Origin: a virus
DNA length: 64,000 bases
Reading direction: 5' to 3' (one strand)
IMG/VR virus record: IMGVR_UViG_3300036766_001014
Location: 16,841-80,840 of that record
Shown here: in pieces, positions 38,197 through 46,504 of the stretch
How the letters are laid out: each line of letters begins with the position of its first letter
Position numbering within the stretch: the stretch's first letter is position 1
Translations under genes and position numbers: made by a program
The notes under the pieces: generated by a model
What the model saw: the letters and a program-made list of their open reading frames with translations, nothing else
Told to the model about the DNA's origin: nothing
The model's database searches: none

Positions 38197-38299
38197 TCTC
38201 CGCTGGCGCACCTACGCGGCCGAAGCGGCGGCGGTTTACCCCCCTAGATCGCCTCAACATGCGGCCCGTAGGTGCGTCTTTCAATTTGGTCGATCGATC

Positions 38300-41128
38300 A
38301 TGAGGGTTCGCGTGTCCGGACTGGTCTGGGTGCCGAAGGCAGAGCTGGGAAACAGCCTGGCCCAGCTCAAGAAGGCGCTGACCATCGTGCCGAGAAAGTC
38401 GGCGTACGCGGATAGCGAGCCGCCGACGCCGGTACCGTGCTGGGCGGAGACGCTCGATGAGTTCGGGTTGCCGAGGGACTACTTTTTTGGGAGCGCCAAA
38501 CAGCAGCACGACATCGTTTGGGAGCTGTCCGAGGGCAGCCCAATATCGATCCAAAGCAACCTGCGACAGACGGGCGACTACGCCGAGCAGGCGCTCGCGC
38601 TGGATACGCTGGAGGCATGGTTTCGCGGCTTCGATACCGCGGCCGATCCTATTTCCGCCGGTCTGCATCTTGGGGCCATCCTCCAGGCTGATCCTGGATT
38701 CGGAAAGACCGCGTCCGCCCTGGAGCTGGCGCGCAGGCTCGGGCGCACGACCCTGATCATCGTCCACAAGGAGTTCTTGCTGACGCAGTGGCAGCGACGC
38801 ATCGAAGCGTTCTTTCCGGACGCCAAGATCGGAATCGTGCGAGAGGACGTGTGCGACTTCGAGGGCAAGGACATCGTGCTGGCGATGGTGCAGTCGCTGG
38901 CGCTCGAAGGGGCAGATGGCAAGCAGCGGTATCCGCTGGCGTTATACAGGCACTTCGGGCTGATCGTGATCGATGAGTGCTTCGTTGCCGGAACCATGGT
39001 CGAGACGCCCGGTGGGCCACGGCCGATAGAGGGCATTCGGCCAGGAGACGCTGTCCTAAACGCCGTGGGGCTAGGTAGCGTTGACCGGGTTACGACCAAG
39101 CGCGTCGCCGTGGACCGGCTTGTCGTGGTTCGCATTGACGACGGCAGCGAGTTCGTTTGCACGGATGAGCATCCGTGGCTGACCCCGCACGGGTGGACGA
39201 AGGCCGCAGAGCTTACTCCTGGGGACGCGCTCGTTGCATTCTCCGAGAGCACTGATACCATGTCAAGACATGGATATAGCATGCGAGGTGTGCGGGACCC
39301 CTTGCAAACCGAGGCTCGACCGGCGTCCAAGGTTCTGCTCGCAGCGATGCTGCGGGTTGGCCAAGGCGAAGCGGCAGAGGCCATGCGAGGCGTGCGGTCA
39401 AGAGGTTGCGAGGAAGGGGAATCGGTTCTGTTCCGTTGTCTGTCAGAGGAGCTGTCACCAGCGGTTCATGGGAACGCCGGAGATGCGAGCGCGGATGTCA
39501 GAGAACGCGAGGCGCCAGCACGCGAAAGACCCAGGTCTTGCAAGGAGATCGTCGGAGCGCATGGTCACGCAGAACCCAATGGCAGATCAGGCGACCAGGA
39601 GGCTTGTGTCGAGCAAGCTCAAGGCAATGAAGTATCGCCCGGTGAGCCGAGGCGGGAACGGACGCGGTCTTACGGTTCCTCAGCAAGCTCTGTTGGAGGC
39701 GCTGGGCCACGGCTGGGCGCCGGAACTGGCGGTTCCAACCAAGATGTCGCGGGGGAGCGGCTATCCGACGTCCTACAAGCTGGATTTGGGGAACACGGCG
39801 CTGAAACTCGGGATCGAGGTGGACGGGCCCTCGCACGACAGCCCGAGAGCGAGAGCGAAGGATGGGAAAAAGAGCGCACTGCTGGCCACGCTCGGGTGGC
39901 GAGTGTTGCGCGTGCGGAACGAAGCGATCTTGAGCGACGCGGCATCCGCGTTGGCGACGATTCGCGTGTGGATGTCTTCAACCTGAGCGTCTCTGGCCAT
40001 CCGTCGTATGTGTTGGCGAATGGCTTGGTGGTGCACAACTGTCACCGCATCGGGGCTCTCACGTGGAGCCAGGTGCCGAAGATGTTCTCGGCGAAGTGGT
40101 TGCTCGGACTGACCGCGACGCCGAGGCGCAGAGATGGAGCGGACAAGGTGTTCTGGTGGAACATCGGCCAGATCCGGTACGCGGCCAAGACCAAGCGGCC
40201 GGTCCTCAGCGTGCGCATGGTGATGGCGAACGTATCGGGCCCGGACATCCTGCGCAGGGACGTCTCGCCGAGCATCATCGTCAACGTCCTGGCCAAGCTG
40301 TCTGGGCGCAACCGGATCATTGTGCAGGAGATCATCGGAGCGCTGAAGTCGCCGTCCGGGCGCAAGATCATGGTGCTGAGCGAGCGGCTCGAACATCTCC
40401 GTGAGCTTGACTCATTGCTGCGACAGGAAGCGGACAGGGCTGGGATCGAGGTCTCAACCGGGTTCTACACGGGCGAGTGGTTCACCGGCGATCGCAGCGA
40501 GAAGCTCGCGCAAGGCCACTGGGACATGAACAACGGCGGTCGCAAGAAGGCGGAGGACGCAATCTACACGTCTCTCTCCAGGCGGAAGCTGGAGTCAGAC
40601 GAGGCCAGGGCCGTGGACAAGGATCAGGACGGGACGAAAGTGATCGTCTTCAACGGCGGCGAACGGGTGCCGCTGAGCGACTTGCCCGAGCAGGCGCTGT
40701 ATTCCCTCGCGCGCAGCTATGACATCAAGCAGAAGGTGACCGAGAAGAAGCGTCGCAGGACCGAGGAGGAGCTGGCCGAGGCTGAGCGAGCCCGCGTGAT
40801 CTGGGCTACGTATCAGATGACTTCTGAAGGTATCGACATCCCGGCGGTGGACACGATCGGATTCGCGACGCCAATCAGCGACGTCGAGCAGTCATACGGC
40901 CGCGGTCGGCGCGTCTGCGTGCCCGTGGCGCACGGCGGCGACAAGACTCCGGAGGCATGTACGCGACTGTGTTCTTGGCGGGCGGCGACCTGCACCGGTA
41001 AGCCGGTTGGAATGGCATTTGACGTGGTAGACGTACAAGTCCCGCTCGCGACCAGGCGCAGCAAGTACCGGCGGGAGTTTTACGAGAGCGTAGGGGCTCG
41101 CGTCGTAGATATTGACACTCGCAAATAA
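38300..41128 (+). CDS. UvsW-like superfamily 2 helicase containing an intein
   Basis: The open frame has 942 codons; the spliced host protein would be about 588 residues. Walker A is LQADPGFGKTAS (near 130-141), motif Ib IIVHKEFLLTQW, motif II IVIDE|CH (DECH split by the intein), motif III LLGLTATPRR, and motif VI QSYGRGRRV. The overall plan matches UvsW-like and restriction-type ATP-dependent DNA helicases used in recombination and replication restart. Splicing must rebuild the DExH box. Part of the intein frame (about 39260-39960) is in the wrong frame for its endonuclease. Confidence 0.88.
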   Translation: MRVRVSGLVWVPKAELGNSLAQLKKALTIVPRKSAYADSEPPTPVPCWAETLDEFGLPRDYFFGSAKQQHDIVWELSEGSPISIQSNLRQTGDYAEQALALDTLEAWFRGFDTAADPISAGLHLGAILQADPGFGKTASALELARRLGRTTLIIVHKEFLLTQWQRRIEAFFPDAKIGIVREDVCDFEGKDIVLAMVQSLALEGADGKQRYPLALYRHFGLIVIDECFVAGTMVETPGGPRPIEGIRPGDAVLNAVGLGSVDRVTTKRVAVDRLVVVRIDDGSEFVCTDEHPWLTPHGWTKAAELTPGDALVAFSESTDTMSRHGYSMRGVRDPLQTEARPASKVLLAAMLRVGQGEAAEAMRGVRSRGCEEGESVLFRCLSEELSPAVHGNAGDASADVREREAPARERPRSCKEIVGAHGHAEPNGRSGDQEACVEQAQGNEVSPGEPRRERTRSYGSSASSVGGAGPRLGAGTGGSNQDVAGERLSDVLQAGFGEHGAETRDRGGRALARQPESESEGWEKERTAGHARVASVARAERSDLERRGIRVGDDSRVDVFNLSVSGHPSYVLANGLVVHNCHRIGALTWSQVPKMFSAKWLLGLTATPRRRDGADKVFWWNIGQIRYAAKTKRPVLSVRMVMANVSGPDILRRDVSPSIIVNVLAKLSGRNRIIVQEIIGALKSPSGRKIMVLSERLEHLRELDSLLRQEADRAGIEVSTGFYTGEWFTGDRSEKLAQGHWDMNNGGRKKAEDAIYTSLSRRKLESDEARAVDKDQDGTKVIVFNGGERVPLSDLPEQALYSLARSYDIKQKVTEKKRRRTEEELAEAERARVIWATYQMTSEGIDIPAVDTIGFATPISDVEQSYGRGRRVCVPVAHGGDKTPEACTRLCSWRAATCTGKPVGMAFDVVDVQVPLATRRSKYRREFYESVGARVVDIDTRK
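38978..40039 (+). mobile_element. Intein in the UvsW-like helicase, with endonuclease in another frame
   Basis: Hint-N starts at Cys 227 (CFVAGTMVETPGGPRP) with block B FVCTDEHPWLTPHGW. Hint-C is VDVFNLSVSGHPSYVLA followed by NGLVVHN before Cys+1. Between them, about 240 host-frame codons have the Arg/Gly/Ala/Glu composition of a shadow frame and no intein-like sequence, while another frame of the same DNA encodes an endonuclease. A GTG at 39968 could start a separate C-half, overlapping the endonuclease stop, but has no Shine-Dalgarno. Cis splicing across a nonsense-like linker, or a split intein, are both possible. Confidence 0.85.
39270..39986 (+). CDS. Nested homing endonuclease, Vsr/DUF559-like with zinc knuckles
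   Basis: The 238-residue product starts at ATG 39270; the frame is open from TTG 39234. It lies in a frame shifted by +1 relative to the surrounding helicase. N-terminus: CEVCGTPC, FCSQRCCG, CEACGQE and FCSVVCQ, two zinc knuckles typical of DNA-binding parts of homing enzymes. C-terminus: YKLDLGNTALKLGIEVDG, PSH, then LATLGWRVLRVRNEAIL, the core of the Vsr/DUF559 nuclease fold with its Asp, Glu-x-Asp and His residues. It would cut intein-free alleles of the helicase gene. No clear Shine-Dalgarno was found. Confidence 0.85.
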   Translation: MDIACEVCGTPCKPRLDRRPRFCSQRCCGLAKAKRQRPCEACGQEVARKGNRFCSVVCQRSCHQRFMGTPEMRARMSENARRQHAKDPGLARRSSERMVTQNPMADQATRRLVSSKLKAMKYRPVSRGGNGRGLTVPQQALLEALGHGWAPELAVPTKMSRGSGYPTSYKLDLGNTALKLGIEVDGPSHDSPRARAKDGKKSALLATLGWRVLRVRNEAILSDAASALATIRVWMSST

Positions 41129-41139
41129 TGATGTAAGTT
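41112..41139 (+). promoter_or_regulatory. Promoter downstream of the UvsW-like gene
   Basis: The -35 is TTGACA (41112-41117), the spacer is 16 nt, and the -10 is TAAGTT (41134-41139). It lies in the last codons of the helicase and leads into the HTH/RecA operon. A 30-nt leader precedes the ATG at 41172. Confidence 0.55.
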
Positions 41140-41171
41140 GGTGGGTAACAGCCAGATTCGGAGGTCGAGCG

Positions 41172-41717
41172 ATGCCGAACAAACCCGGCTATTTTGAAAA
41201 GTATTACGAGGAGAACAAGGGCAAGATCAGCTCCAATCGGAAGCGGAAGTACGAATCCGATCCGGAGTACAGATCGCGCGTGATGGCGGCCTCGCGCGAC
41301 TATCGCGAGACACATAGGTCAGAAGACCGCATCCGCATGCCGCGCTATCAGAAGCCGATCATCGAGAAGGCTGGCGACGAAAGCGACGTTGTGCTGTTCA
41401 GCGTTGGCGCGATGGCGGTATACCTGGACCGCAGCGTTCAGGCGATCAACCACTGGGAGCGCGCTGGAATTCTGCCTCCGACACCGTACCGCGACGAGCG
41501 CGGCTTTAGGTTCTATACGACCGACATGATGGCGGCCGTGCGCGATGCCGTGGGCAACAAGCGCCGTCTGTTCCCGGTCGATCCGCAGATGAGGGAGAAT
41601 GTGCTTAGGGCGTGGAAAGAGTGCGGCGTTCCGGTCAAGGCCCAGAGCATGAAGGCGGCCCTGGCGAACACGGTCGCTGTCCCGCAGCGTCGGCCCTCGC
41701 GCGCGACCGCGAAGTGA
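41172..41717 (+). CDS. MerR-type HTH protein
   Basis: The 181-residue product starts at ATG 41172 after GGAGG. A basic N-terminal part is followed by a MerR-like winged helix (SVGAMAVYLDRSVQAINHWER, AGILPPTPYRDERGFRFYT). This is the signature pattern of MerR DNA-binding domains. The C-terminal tail is helical and basic. It probably regulates this operon or acts in DNA transactions. Confidence 0.7.
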   Translation: MPNKPGYFEKYYEENKGKISSNRKRKYESDPEYRSRVMAASRDYRETHRSEDRIRMPRYQKPIIEKAGDESDVVLFSVGAMAVYLDRSVQAINHWERAGILPPTPYRDERGFRFYTTDMMAAVRDAVGNKRRLFPVDPQMRENVLRAWKECGVPVKAQSMKAALANTVAVPQRRPSRATAK

Positions 41718-41722
41718 ATGGC

Positions 41723-42067
41723 ATGGCAGAAGAAACAAAGAGCACGATCGCTGCGCCGATCGTTGTGACCGTTGATCATCGGTTTGTGCGAGCCAATGGC
41801 AGCACGCTCTGCGTGACCAAGAGCGAGGATCTGTCGGAGACAAAGGAGTTCGCGACGAGGCCAGCGGTTGTGCGCCGCGCGTTCGGAGTGACCCTGAACC
41901 AGGGCAACTACGAATCGTCTCGCATAGACGTCAGCGTGGAAGTTCCTTGCTACTTAGAGGATTTGGAGCGCGCCGATGAGTTCGCGCGTGACTTCTGTGA
42001 ACAGCGTCTGCGCGCCGAGGTCATGCTCATCAAGCCAGAGAAGAAGTCCGCAGCAGGGCCGTTCTAG
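41723..42067 (+). CDS. Conserved phage protein next to recA
   Basis: The 114-residue product starts at ATG 41723. The segment FGVTLNQGNYESSRIDVSVE, then VPCYLEDLERADEFAR, is a conserved phage family of unknown function often seen beside recombination or replication genes. A role as recombinase helper is inferred from position only. Confidence 0.6.
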   Translation: MAEETKSTIAAPIVVTVDHRFVRANGSTLCVTKSEDLSETKEFATRPAVVRRAFGVTLNQGNYESSRIDVSVEVPCYLEDLERADEFARDFCEQRLRAEVMLIKPEKKSAAGPF

Positions 42068-42076
42068 GAAAACTCG

Positions 42077-43348
42077 ATGACGGCAACAAAGCTCACGCAG
42101 GTAGCCAAGACGCTACAGGCCAAGTATGGCAGCGGCGCCATTGGCCGTGGCGACACGACTCCATCCGAGGATCGCAGAATGACCACCGGGTCATTGCGGC
42201 TTGACGCAGTGCTGGGCGGAGGCATCCGGGTCGGATGGGTGACGTCGTTCTATGGGGAGAAGTCCGGCGGCAAGAGCACGACCGCCATCCGCTGCATGGG
42301 GATCGCGCAGAACCATTGCCGCAACTGTCTGCGGCCGGTCAAGGACGTGCAGGCGGCTCCGCCAGAAGGGGTCGCGTCGGAGGACGTCAAGACATCTCGG
42401 TGGGGCGCAACCGGAACGTGTACCTGCTATGCCGAGGGGCTCTATCAGCCAGATCCTCCGCCAAAGGAAACCGGCGAGTCGCCCAAGGTCTACCGCGAGC
42501 GGGTCGAAGCCTGGATAGAGAAGCTCAAGGACAACTCCTACGAGGAGATGGTCTGTGCCTGGATCGACATGGAGCACTCGTTCGACAAGGGTTGGGCGGT
42601 CAGGCTCGGCCTCGACACGCGCCGCTTGCTCTACGTGAGGCCGGAGTCGGCCGAGGAGTCGCTCGACATCATTGCTGCCCTGATTGGCACGATCGAAGTG
42701 GACATGCTGTGCATCGACTCGATCGCGAACCTCACTCCGACCAAGGAGCTGACGGACTCGATGGAGCAATGGCAGCAAGGTCTCCAGGCGAGGCTGGTCA
42801 ACAAGGGCATTCGCAAGCTCATCACCGGATCGTCATCGGTAGCCAACGCGCATCGGACAATCACGCAAATCTGGATCAACCAGGTGCGTGACAAGATCAC
42901 GATGTTCGGCGATCCGACCGTGAAGCCGGGCGGCAAGGGCCAGGAGTTTGCGGTTCATGCAGAGGTGAAGTTCAGCAAGTCCAAGATCGAAATGGACACC
43001 GAGCAGTACGGCGCGAAGGACGAGGTTATCAAGATCCCGCGCATGGAGACGTTTTCGTTCAAGTGCACCAAGAACAGGACGGCCGGTACGAAGGACTCGG
43101 AGGGATTCTACATACAGCGCGTGCGAGACACCGAGGCCGGGAAAGCTGGCGAGATCGTAGATGGCGAGGAGGTCTACGCGCTTGCGATGCACTACCTCGT
43201 TGATTCGAGCAAGAAGGGCGCCTATCGGCTCGCCGATCGTGAGTACACGAGTCAGAAGGCCATTGCCGTCGATCTTCGAGATGACGCCGGTCTCTATTCG
43301 GCCGTACGCGCCGCACTGCTAGCCAAGCTGATCAAGGGCGCGCGGTGA
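42077..43348 (+). CDS. RecA/UvsX-type recombinase with a Cys-rich insertion
   Basis: The 423-residue product has Walker A GEKSGGKST (60-68), AWIDMEHSFD with the catalytic Glu (about 166), Walker B VDMLCIDSIAN (208-217) and a DNA-binding loop region NQVRDKITMFGDP. An insertion after Walker A, about residues 80-150, contains CRNC and TCTC and could bind zinc. RecA-type proteins pair and exchange strands. It is followed by nuclease and resolvase genes. Confidence 0.9.
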   Translation: MTATKLTQVAKTLQAKYGSGAIGRGDTTPSEDRRMTTGSLRLDAVLGGGIRVGWVTSFYGEKSGGKSTTAIRCMGIAQNHCRNCLRPVKDVQAAPPEGVASEDVKTSRWGATGTCTCYAEGLYQPDPPPKETGESPKVYRERVEAWIEKLKDNSYEEMVCAWIDMEHSFDKGWAVRLGLDTRRLLYVRPESAEESLDIIAALIGTIEVDMLCIDSIANLTPTKELTDSMEQWQQGLQARLVNKGIRKLITGSSSVANAHRTITQIWINQVRDKITMFGDPTVKPGGKGQEFAVHAEVKFSKSKIEMDTEQYGAKDEVIKIPRMETFSFKCTKNRTAGTKDSEGFYIQRVRDTEAGKAGEIVDGEEVYALAMHYLVDSSKKGAYRLADREYTSQKAIAVDLRDDAGLYSAVRAALLAKLIKGAR

Positions 43349-43351
43349 CAC

Positions 43352-43798
43352 GTGGTAGATCGATCAAAACCACGGCACGTGCCGCCGCTGCTCCAGGATC
43401 CGGCTGCGGTCAGCAAGCGCGACTCGAACATCCGTAAGCCGAGCCGACAAGAGAAGTCCGTGGCCGTGGCCGTAGGCGGCAGACGTCAGCCTGGGTCCGG
43501 CGCCTTCTCTGGATTGAAGGGCGACGTTCGGCGCTCAGGCCGGTTTCCAATGCTTGTCGAGTGCAAGCGGGTATCCGGCCAGGAAAGCATCCGCGTCGAG
43601 CTGAAGCATCTGGCCAAGATCACCGCCGAGGCCCTCGACAAGGGAGCCAACCCGGCGCTGTCCATTCAGTTTGATGAGGATGTTACCAGGGCGCTCTCGC
43701 TAAGGCTTGGTTTTGCGCCAGCGAGCGCTGACTGGATCGCGGTGCCGCTGTCCGTGTTCAGAGCAATGCTCGAAACGCTTGGCGAGGAGGCGCTGTGA
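43352..43798 (+). CDS. PD-(D/E)xK nuclease-like, putative Holliday junction resolvase
   Basis: The 148-residue product starts at GTG 43352. RRQPGSGAFSGLKGDVRR followed by FPMLVECKRV gives the Asp and Glu-x-Lys of a PD-(D/E)xK core, in the order found in Hjc-type resolvases (KGD then ECK). The basic N-terminal tail fits DNA binding. It sits between recA and other recombination genes. The stop overlaps the next GTG. Confidence 0.6.
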   Translation: MVDRSKPRHVPPLLQDPAAVSKRDSNIRKPSRQEKSVAVAVGGRRQPGSGAFSGLKGDVRRSGRFPMLVECKRVSGQESIRVELKHLAKITAEALDKGANPALSIQFDEDVTRALSLRLGFAPASADWIAVPLSVFRAMLETLGEEAL

Positions 43799-44169
43799 GC
43801 ACGCTGGTAGAAGACATGCTTGGCAAGGCCGTGAAGCGGGTAGGGCGCATCAAGAAGCCGGACTGGTTGGCCTACCATCTCCATGGCGACCACTGGGAAC
43901 AGGTGTCGGCCGCAATGATGGTCGTGCTCGACGAGGCAAAGGGACATGGGGCGAAAAAACCGCTCGCCCTTCTGCAAGAGCTGGCGTTTTCCAAGTCTCT
44001 TGAGCCGTCCGAGCGGGGGAGCGTGGCGCTGCAAACAGTTGCGCTGTGGCTCACGAGCACGCGCATCCACGCCGAGTCGTACGCGAAAGACAAGAACGAA
44101 ACCGATCGTCGAGTGCTTGAACAGCGCGGGCTGATCAAAAGGAGCGAGGATGCTGAAGGACGTCCTTGA
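43795..44169 (+). CDS. Hypothetical protein in recombination operon
   Basis: The 124-residue product starts at GTG 43795 (GTGA overlap). It is mostly helical (WEQVSAAMMVVLDEAKGHG) with no known motif. It overlaps the downstream exonuclease-like gene by 20 nt. Confidence 0.5.
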   Translation: MSTLVEDMLGKAVKRVGRIKKPDWLAYHLHGDHWEQVSAAMMVVLDEAKGHGAKKPLALLQELAFSKSLEPSERGSVALQTVALWLTSTRIHAESYAKDKNETDRRVLEQRGLIKRSEDAEGRP

Positions 44170-45022
44170 CGAGATCGCGGCTCACCGCGAGAACCATCGC
44201 TGGCTACTGCCGCCGCTGCTGGAATCGATCGCGCATAGCCGCGAGGTCCCGCCGCCTAAGCACGACTCCTGGTTCAGCGCATCACGAGTGCCGACTATGT
44301 GCCCGAAGGCATTGGTCCTGGCTGCCAGGATGGGCTTGCCGATGGCAGACAACACCGATGCTAAGGCCAGGTGGTTCATGGACCGCGGCTCGGCGTTGCA
44401 CGCAATGTTCCAGAGCTACTGGCTTGGGCCGACCGGTTGGCTGCTCGGTGGGTGGGCATGTAGGGCATGTGCGAAGCTGCATGGCGGCTCCGGCGATGAT
44501 CGTTGGTCAATCGTTCTGGAAAACGCTGTCGCCTTGCCCGAAAAGTGTGACAGGTGCGGAGCTGTGCCGCGTAGGCAAGAACCGTGGCAGTTCGTCGAGC
44601 CGTACGCGGCCGACAACGATCTGCGCGTGCGCGGCCGCACGGACGGGTTCCTGCGGATGCCAGGGCGCGGCTTCGAGGTCATGGACCTCAAGTTCATATC
44701 CCGGCTCGATCTGATTCGGGTCGCACCAAAGGCCGATCACGTAGCTCAGCTCCATTGGTATCTCGATGCCTCGTCGCTGAAGACGGGTCGAATCGTCTAC
44801 GTTGACCCTGGAGCAAAGAGCGTCGAGGAGGCTATGGTGGAGCATCTGGTGGCGTTCGACGCGGCATTGATGCAACGGGAGAAGGAGAAAGTCCGTGCCA
44901 CGCGCCAAGCGCTCAGCGACGAAAGAAGACCTGTCCCAGCTTGTCCGTATGGTGGAAAAGGCGCGTATGGGGAGTGCCCATGCGTCGAAGTGGCGGTGCT
45001 CTGGGCCCGTTCTCGGCGTTGA
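44150..45022 (+). CDS. Cas4/RecB-family PD-(D/E)xK exonuclease-like
   Basis: The 290-residue product has RGSALHAMFQSYW (His of the RecB motif), RGRTDGFL and EVMDLKFIS (Gly-x-x-Asp and Asp-x-Lys) as the PD-(D/E)xK centre. Cysteines flank it: CPKA near 51, CRAC, CDRCG and the C-terminal CPYGGKGAYGECPC, a layout like Fe-S or zinc-stabilised Cas4/AddB nucleases. It probably resects DNA ends for RecA. The last 128 nt overlap the RuvC-like gene. Confidence 0.65.
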   Translation: MLKDVLDEIAAHRENHRWLLPPLLESIAHSREVPPPKHDSWFSASRVPTMCPKALVLAARMGLPMADNTDAKARWFMDRGSALHAMFQSYWLGPTGWLLGGWACRACAKLHGGSGDDRWSIVLENAVALPEKCDRCGAVPRRQEPWQFVEPYAADNDLRVRGRTDGFLRMPGRGFEVMDLKFISRLDLIRVAPKADHVAQLHWYLDASSLKTGRIVYVDPGAKSVEEAMVEHLVAFDAALMQREKEKVRATRQALSDERRPVPACPYGGKGAYGECPCVEVAVLWARSRR

Positions 45023-45515
45023 CCTGGCGCTGGATTACACGGGCCTGTCGATCTACACGGCAGACGGGCACCACCAGCGGTGTCTGACAATCCAGGAGAA
45101 GCTGGCTCGGCGCACCAAGAACGATCCGCCAGTGGCGGAGGTCGAGCGCATCATGCGGATGCTCCGCGTGGCCAACGAAATTGTCCACGTAGTAGAGATG
45201 TTCAAGATCCGGCACGTCGGCATCGAGGGACCGGCGCACAACGCCAGGTACCAGTCTCATCAGCTCGGCGAGGTGGCAGGCATCGTAAAATCTCAGCTCT
45301 GGCTGAAGTTCAAGATCGTGCCGCGGATCGTCCCGCCGTCTAGCGCGCGCAAGCACGTGTTGGGTTATGGTGGCTCCATCCCGAAGGACCGGGTGACTGC
45401 CGCGGTTCGTGAGGGATTGGGAATCGCGGCTGCAAACGATCACGAAGCCGATGCCACCGTTGTCGCGCGCTATACGTTCGATTCGGTAGTGGCAGAGGAG
45501 AAGGAGCTGGAGTGA
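44895..45515 (+). CDS. RuvC-like Holliday junction resolvase
   Basis: The product has 206 residues from GTG 44895, preceded by AGAAGGAGAAAG. GVDLALDYTGLSIY, HVGIEGPAHNARYQ and NDHEADATVVARYTF supply the acidic residues of the RuvC/RNase H-like active site, and VPPSSARKHVLGYGG is the usual variable helix. It cuts four-way junctions before packaging. The 128-nt overlap with the upstream gene is long; a later start such as ATG 44949 would shorten it. Confidence 0.75.
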   Translation: MPRAKRSATKEDLSQLVRMVEKARMGSAHASKWRCSGPVLGVDLALDYTGLSIYTADGHHQRCLTIQEKLARRTKNDPPVAEVERIMRMLRVANEIVHVVEMFKIRHVGIEGPAHNARYQSHQLGEVAGIVKSQLWLKFKIVPRIVPPSSARKHVLGYGGSIPKDRVTAAVREGLGIAAANDHEADATVVARYTFDSVVAEEKELE

Positions 45516-46504
45516 TGGCAATGACCGATGGCGATGGGGACGACTTTTCTGGACTGGCTGTTGTGAGTGGCGGGGCGGCCGTGGTGGACATAGGCAGCGC
45601 GGCGCTGCGCAGGGGCGATTTGGACAAGCTGAGATCGCGCGTGCTCGTGCTGCGCGACGAGATGGGCGAGGCGTACTTCGAGCTTGGTCGCCTGCTGCAC
45701 CGGATCAACAAGGACGGGCTCTACGTTCATTGGCTTGGGCCAGACAGCAAGCCGTACGAGAGCTTTCACGACTACGTCGAGCACGAGGTCGATTTCGAGT
45801 TCCGCAAAGCGAAGTACCTCATGTCGATCTGGTGGTGGTTCGCCGAGGAGCTTGGCGACAAAGAGGTCATGGAAAAGGTAAAGCAGATTGGCTGGACGAA
45901 GGCCGCGATGCTCGTGGGCGTGGTGGACAGCAAGAATGCTGACGTGTGGATTGGCAAGGCCAAGGCGCTGAAGGTCAGGGATCTGCGTGAGCAAACGCGC
46001 TTTGCGATCGAAGCGGCTCAGCGCGGCCGCAGGCCGGACAGGCTTCGCGACGCAGGGCAGACCAATGGCGATCGGGAGCCTCTGCCGCTTCCGCAGCCTC
46101 TTGTCGCAGCTCCAGATCAGGCGAAGGACGAGCGCAGGGGCATCGATCCGCTGACGCCGGAGGAGGAGAAGGAACACACGTCGTTGTGGGCCGTGAAGGT
46201 CACCGGCGATCAGCGTGTGAACATCGAGTTGGCAATCGACGCCGCCCATCACATCGCGGAGAGCGATCCGGATACCAAGGGGTACCTGCTCGACCTCGTG
46301 GCTACGTCGTTTTTGGCAACGCGCGGCGGAGCGGTAGGGAACAACAACAGGGAGGACAAGATCAACTTCCGCAACGACGTGCTGCGCGCTATCGAGCGGA
46401 CGTTCGCAGTGGATCTGATCGCCGTGGAGCGCGGGACCGACAGGCCGCTGTTCGGCAAAGCCGTGATTGATCGACTGGCAGGCGGAGGCGACGATGCAAG
46501 TTAG
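45515..46504 (+). CDS. Hypothetical protein, 329 residues
   Basis: It starts at ATG 45515, overlapping the previous TGA. The helical domain near 35-150 (MGEAYFELGRLLHRINKDG, VDFEFRKAKYLMSIWWWFA) resembles uncharacterised phage and plasmid proteins with a Trp-rich helix. A proline-rich linker and a second helical domain follow (VNIELAIDAAHHIAE). Unknown; it lies between recombination and packaging genes. Confidence 0.55.
   Translation: MAMTDGDGDDFSGLAVVSGGAAVVDIGSAALRRGDLDKLRSRVLVLRDEMGEAYFELGRLLHRINKDGLYVHWLGPDSKPYESFHDYVEHEVDFEFRKAKYLMSIWWWFAEELGDKEVMEKVKQIGWTKAAMLVGVVDSKNADVWIGKAKALKVRDLREQTRFAIEAAQRGRRPDRLRDAGQTNGDREPLPLPQPLVAAPDQAKDERRGIDPLTPEEEKEHTSLWAVKVTGDQRVNIELAIDAAHHIAESDPDTKGYLLDLVATSFLATRGGAVGNNNREDKINFRNDVLRAIERTFAVDLIAVERGTDRPLFGKAVIDRLAGGGDDAS

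Noticed and set aside
44400-44900. Cas4-like gene as evidence of a CRISPR system
   Set aside because: No cas1/cas2 or repeats nearby. Cas4-like nucleases are common phage recombination enzymes and this one is in a recA operon.
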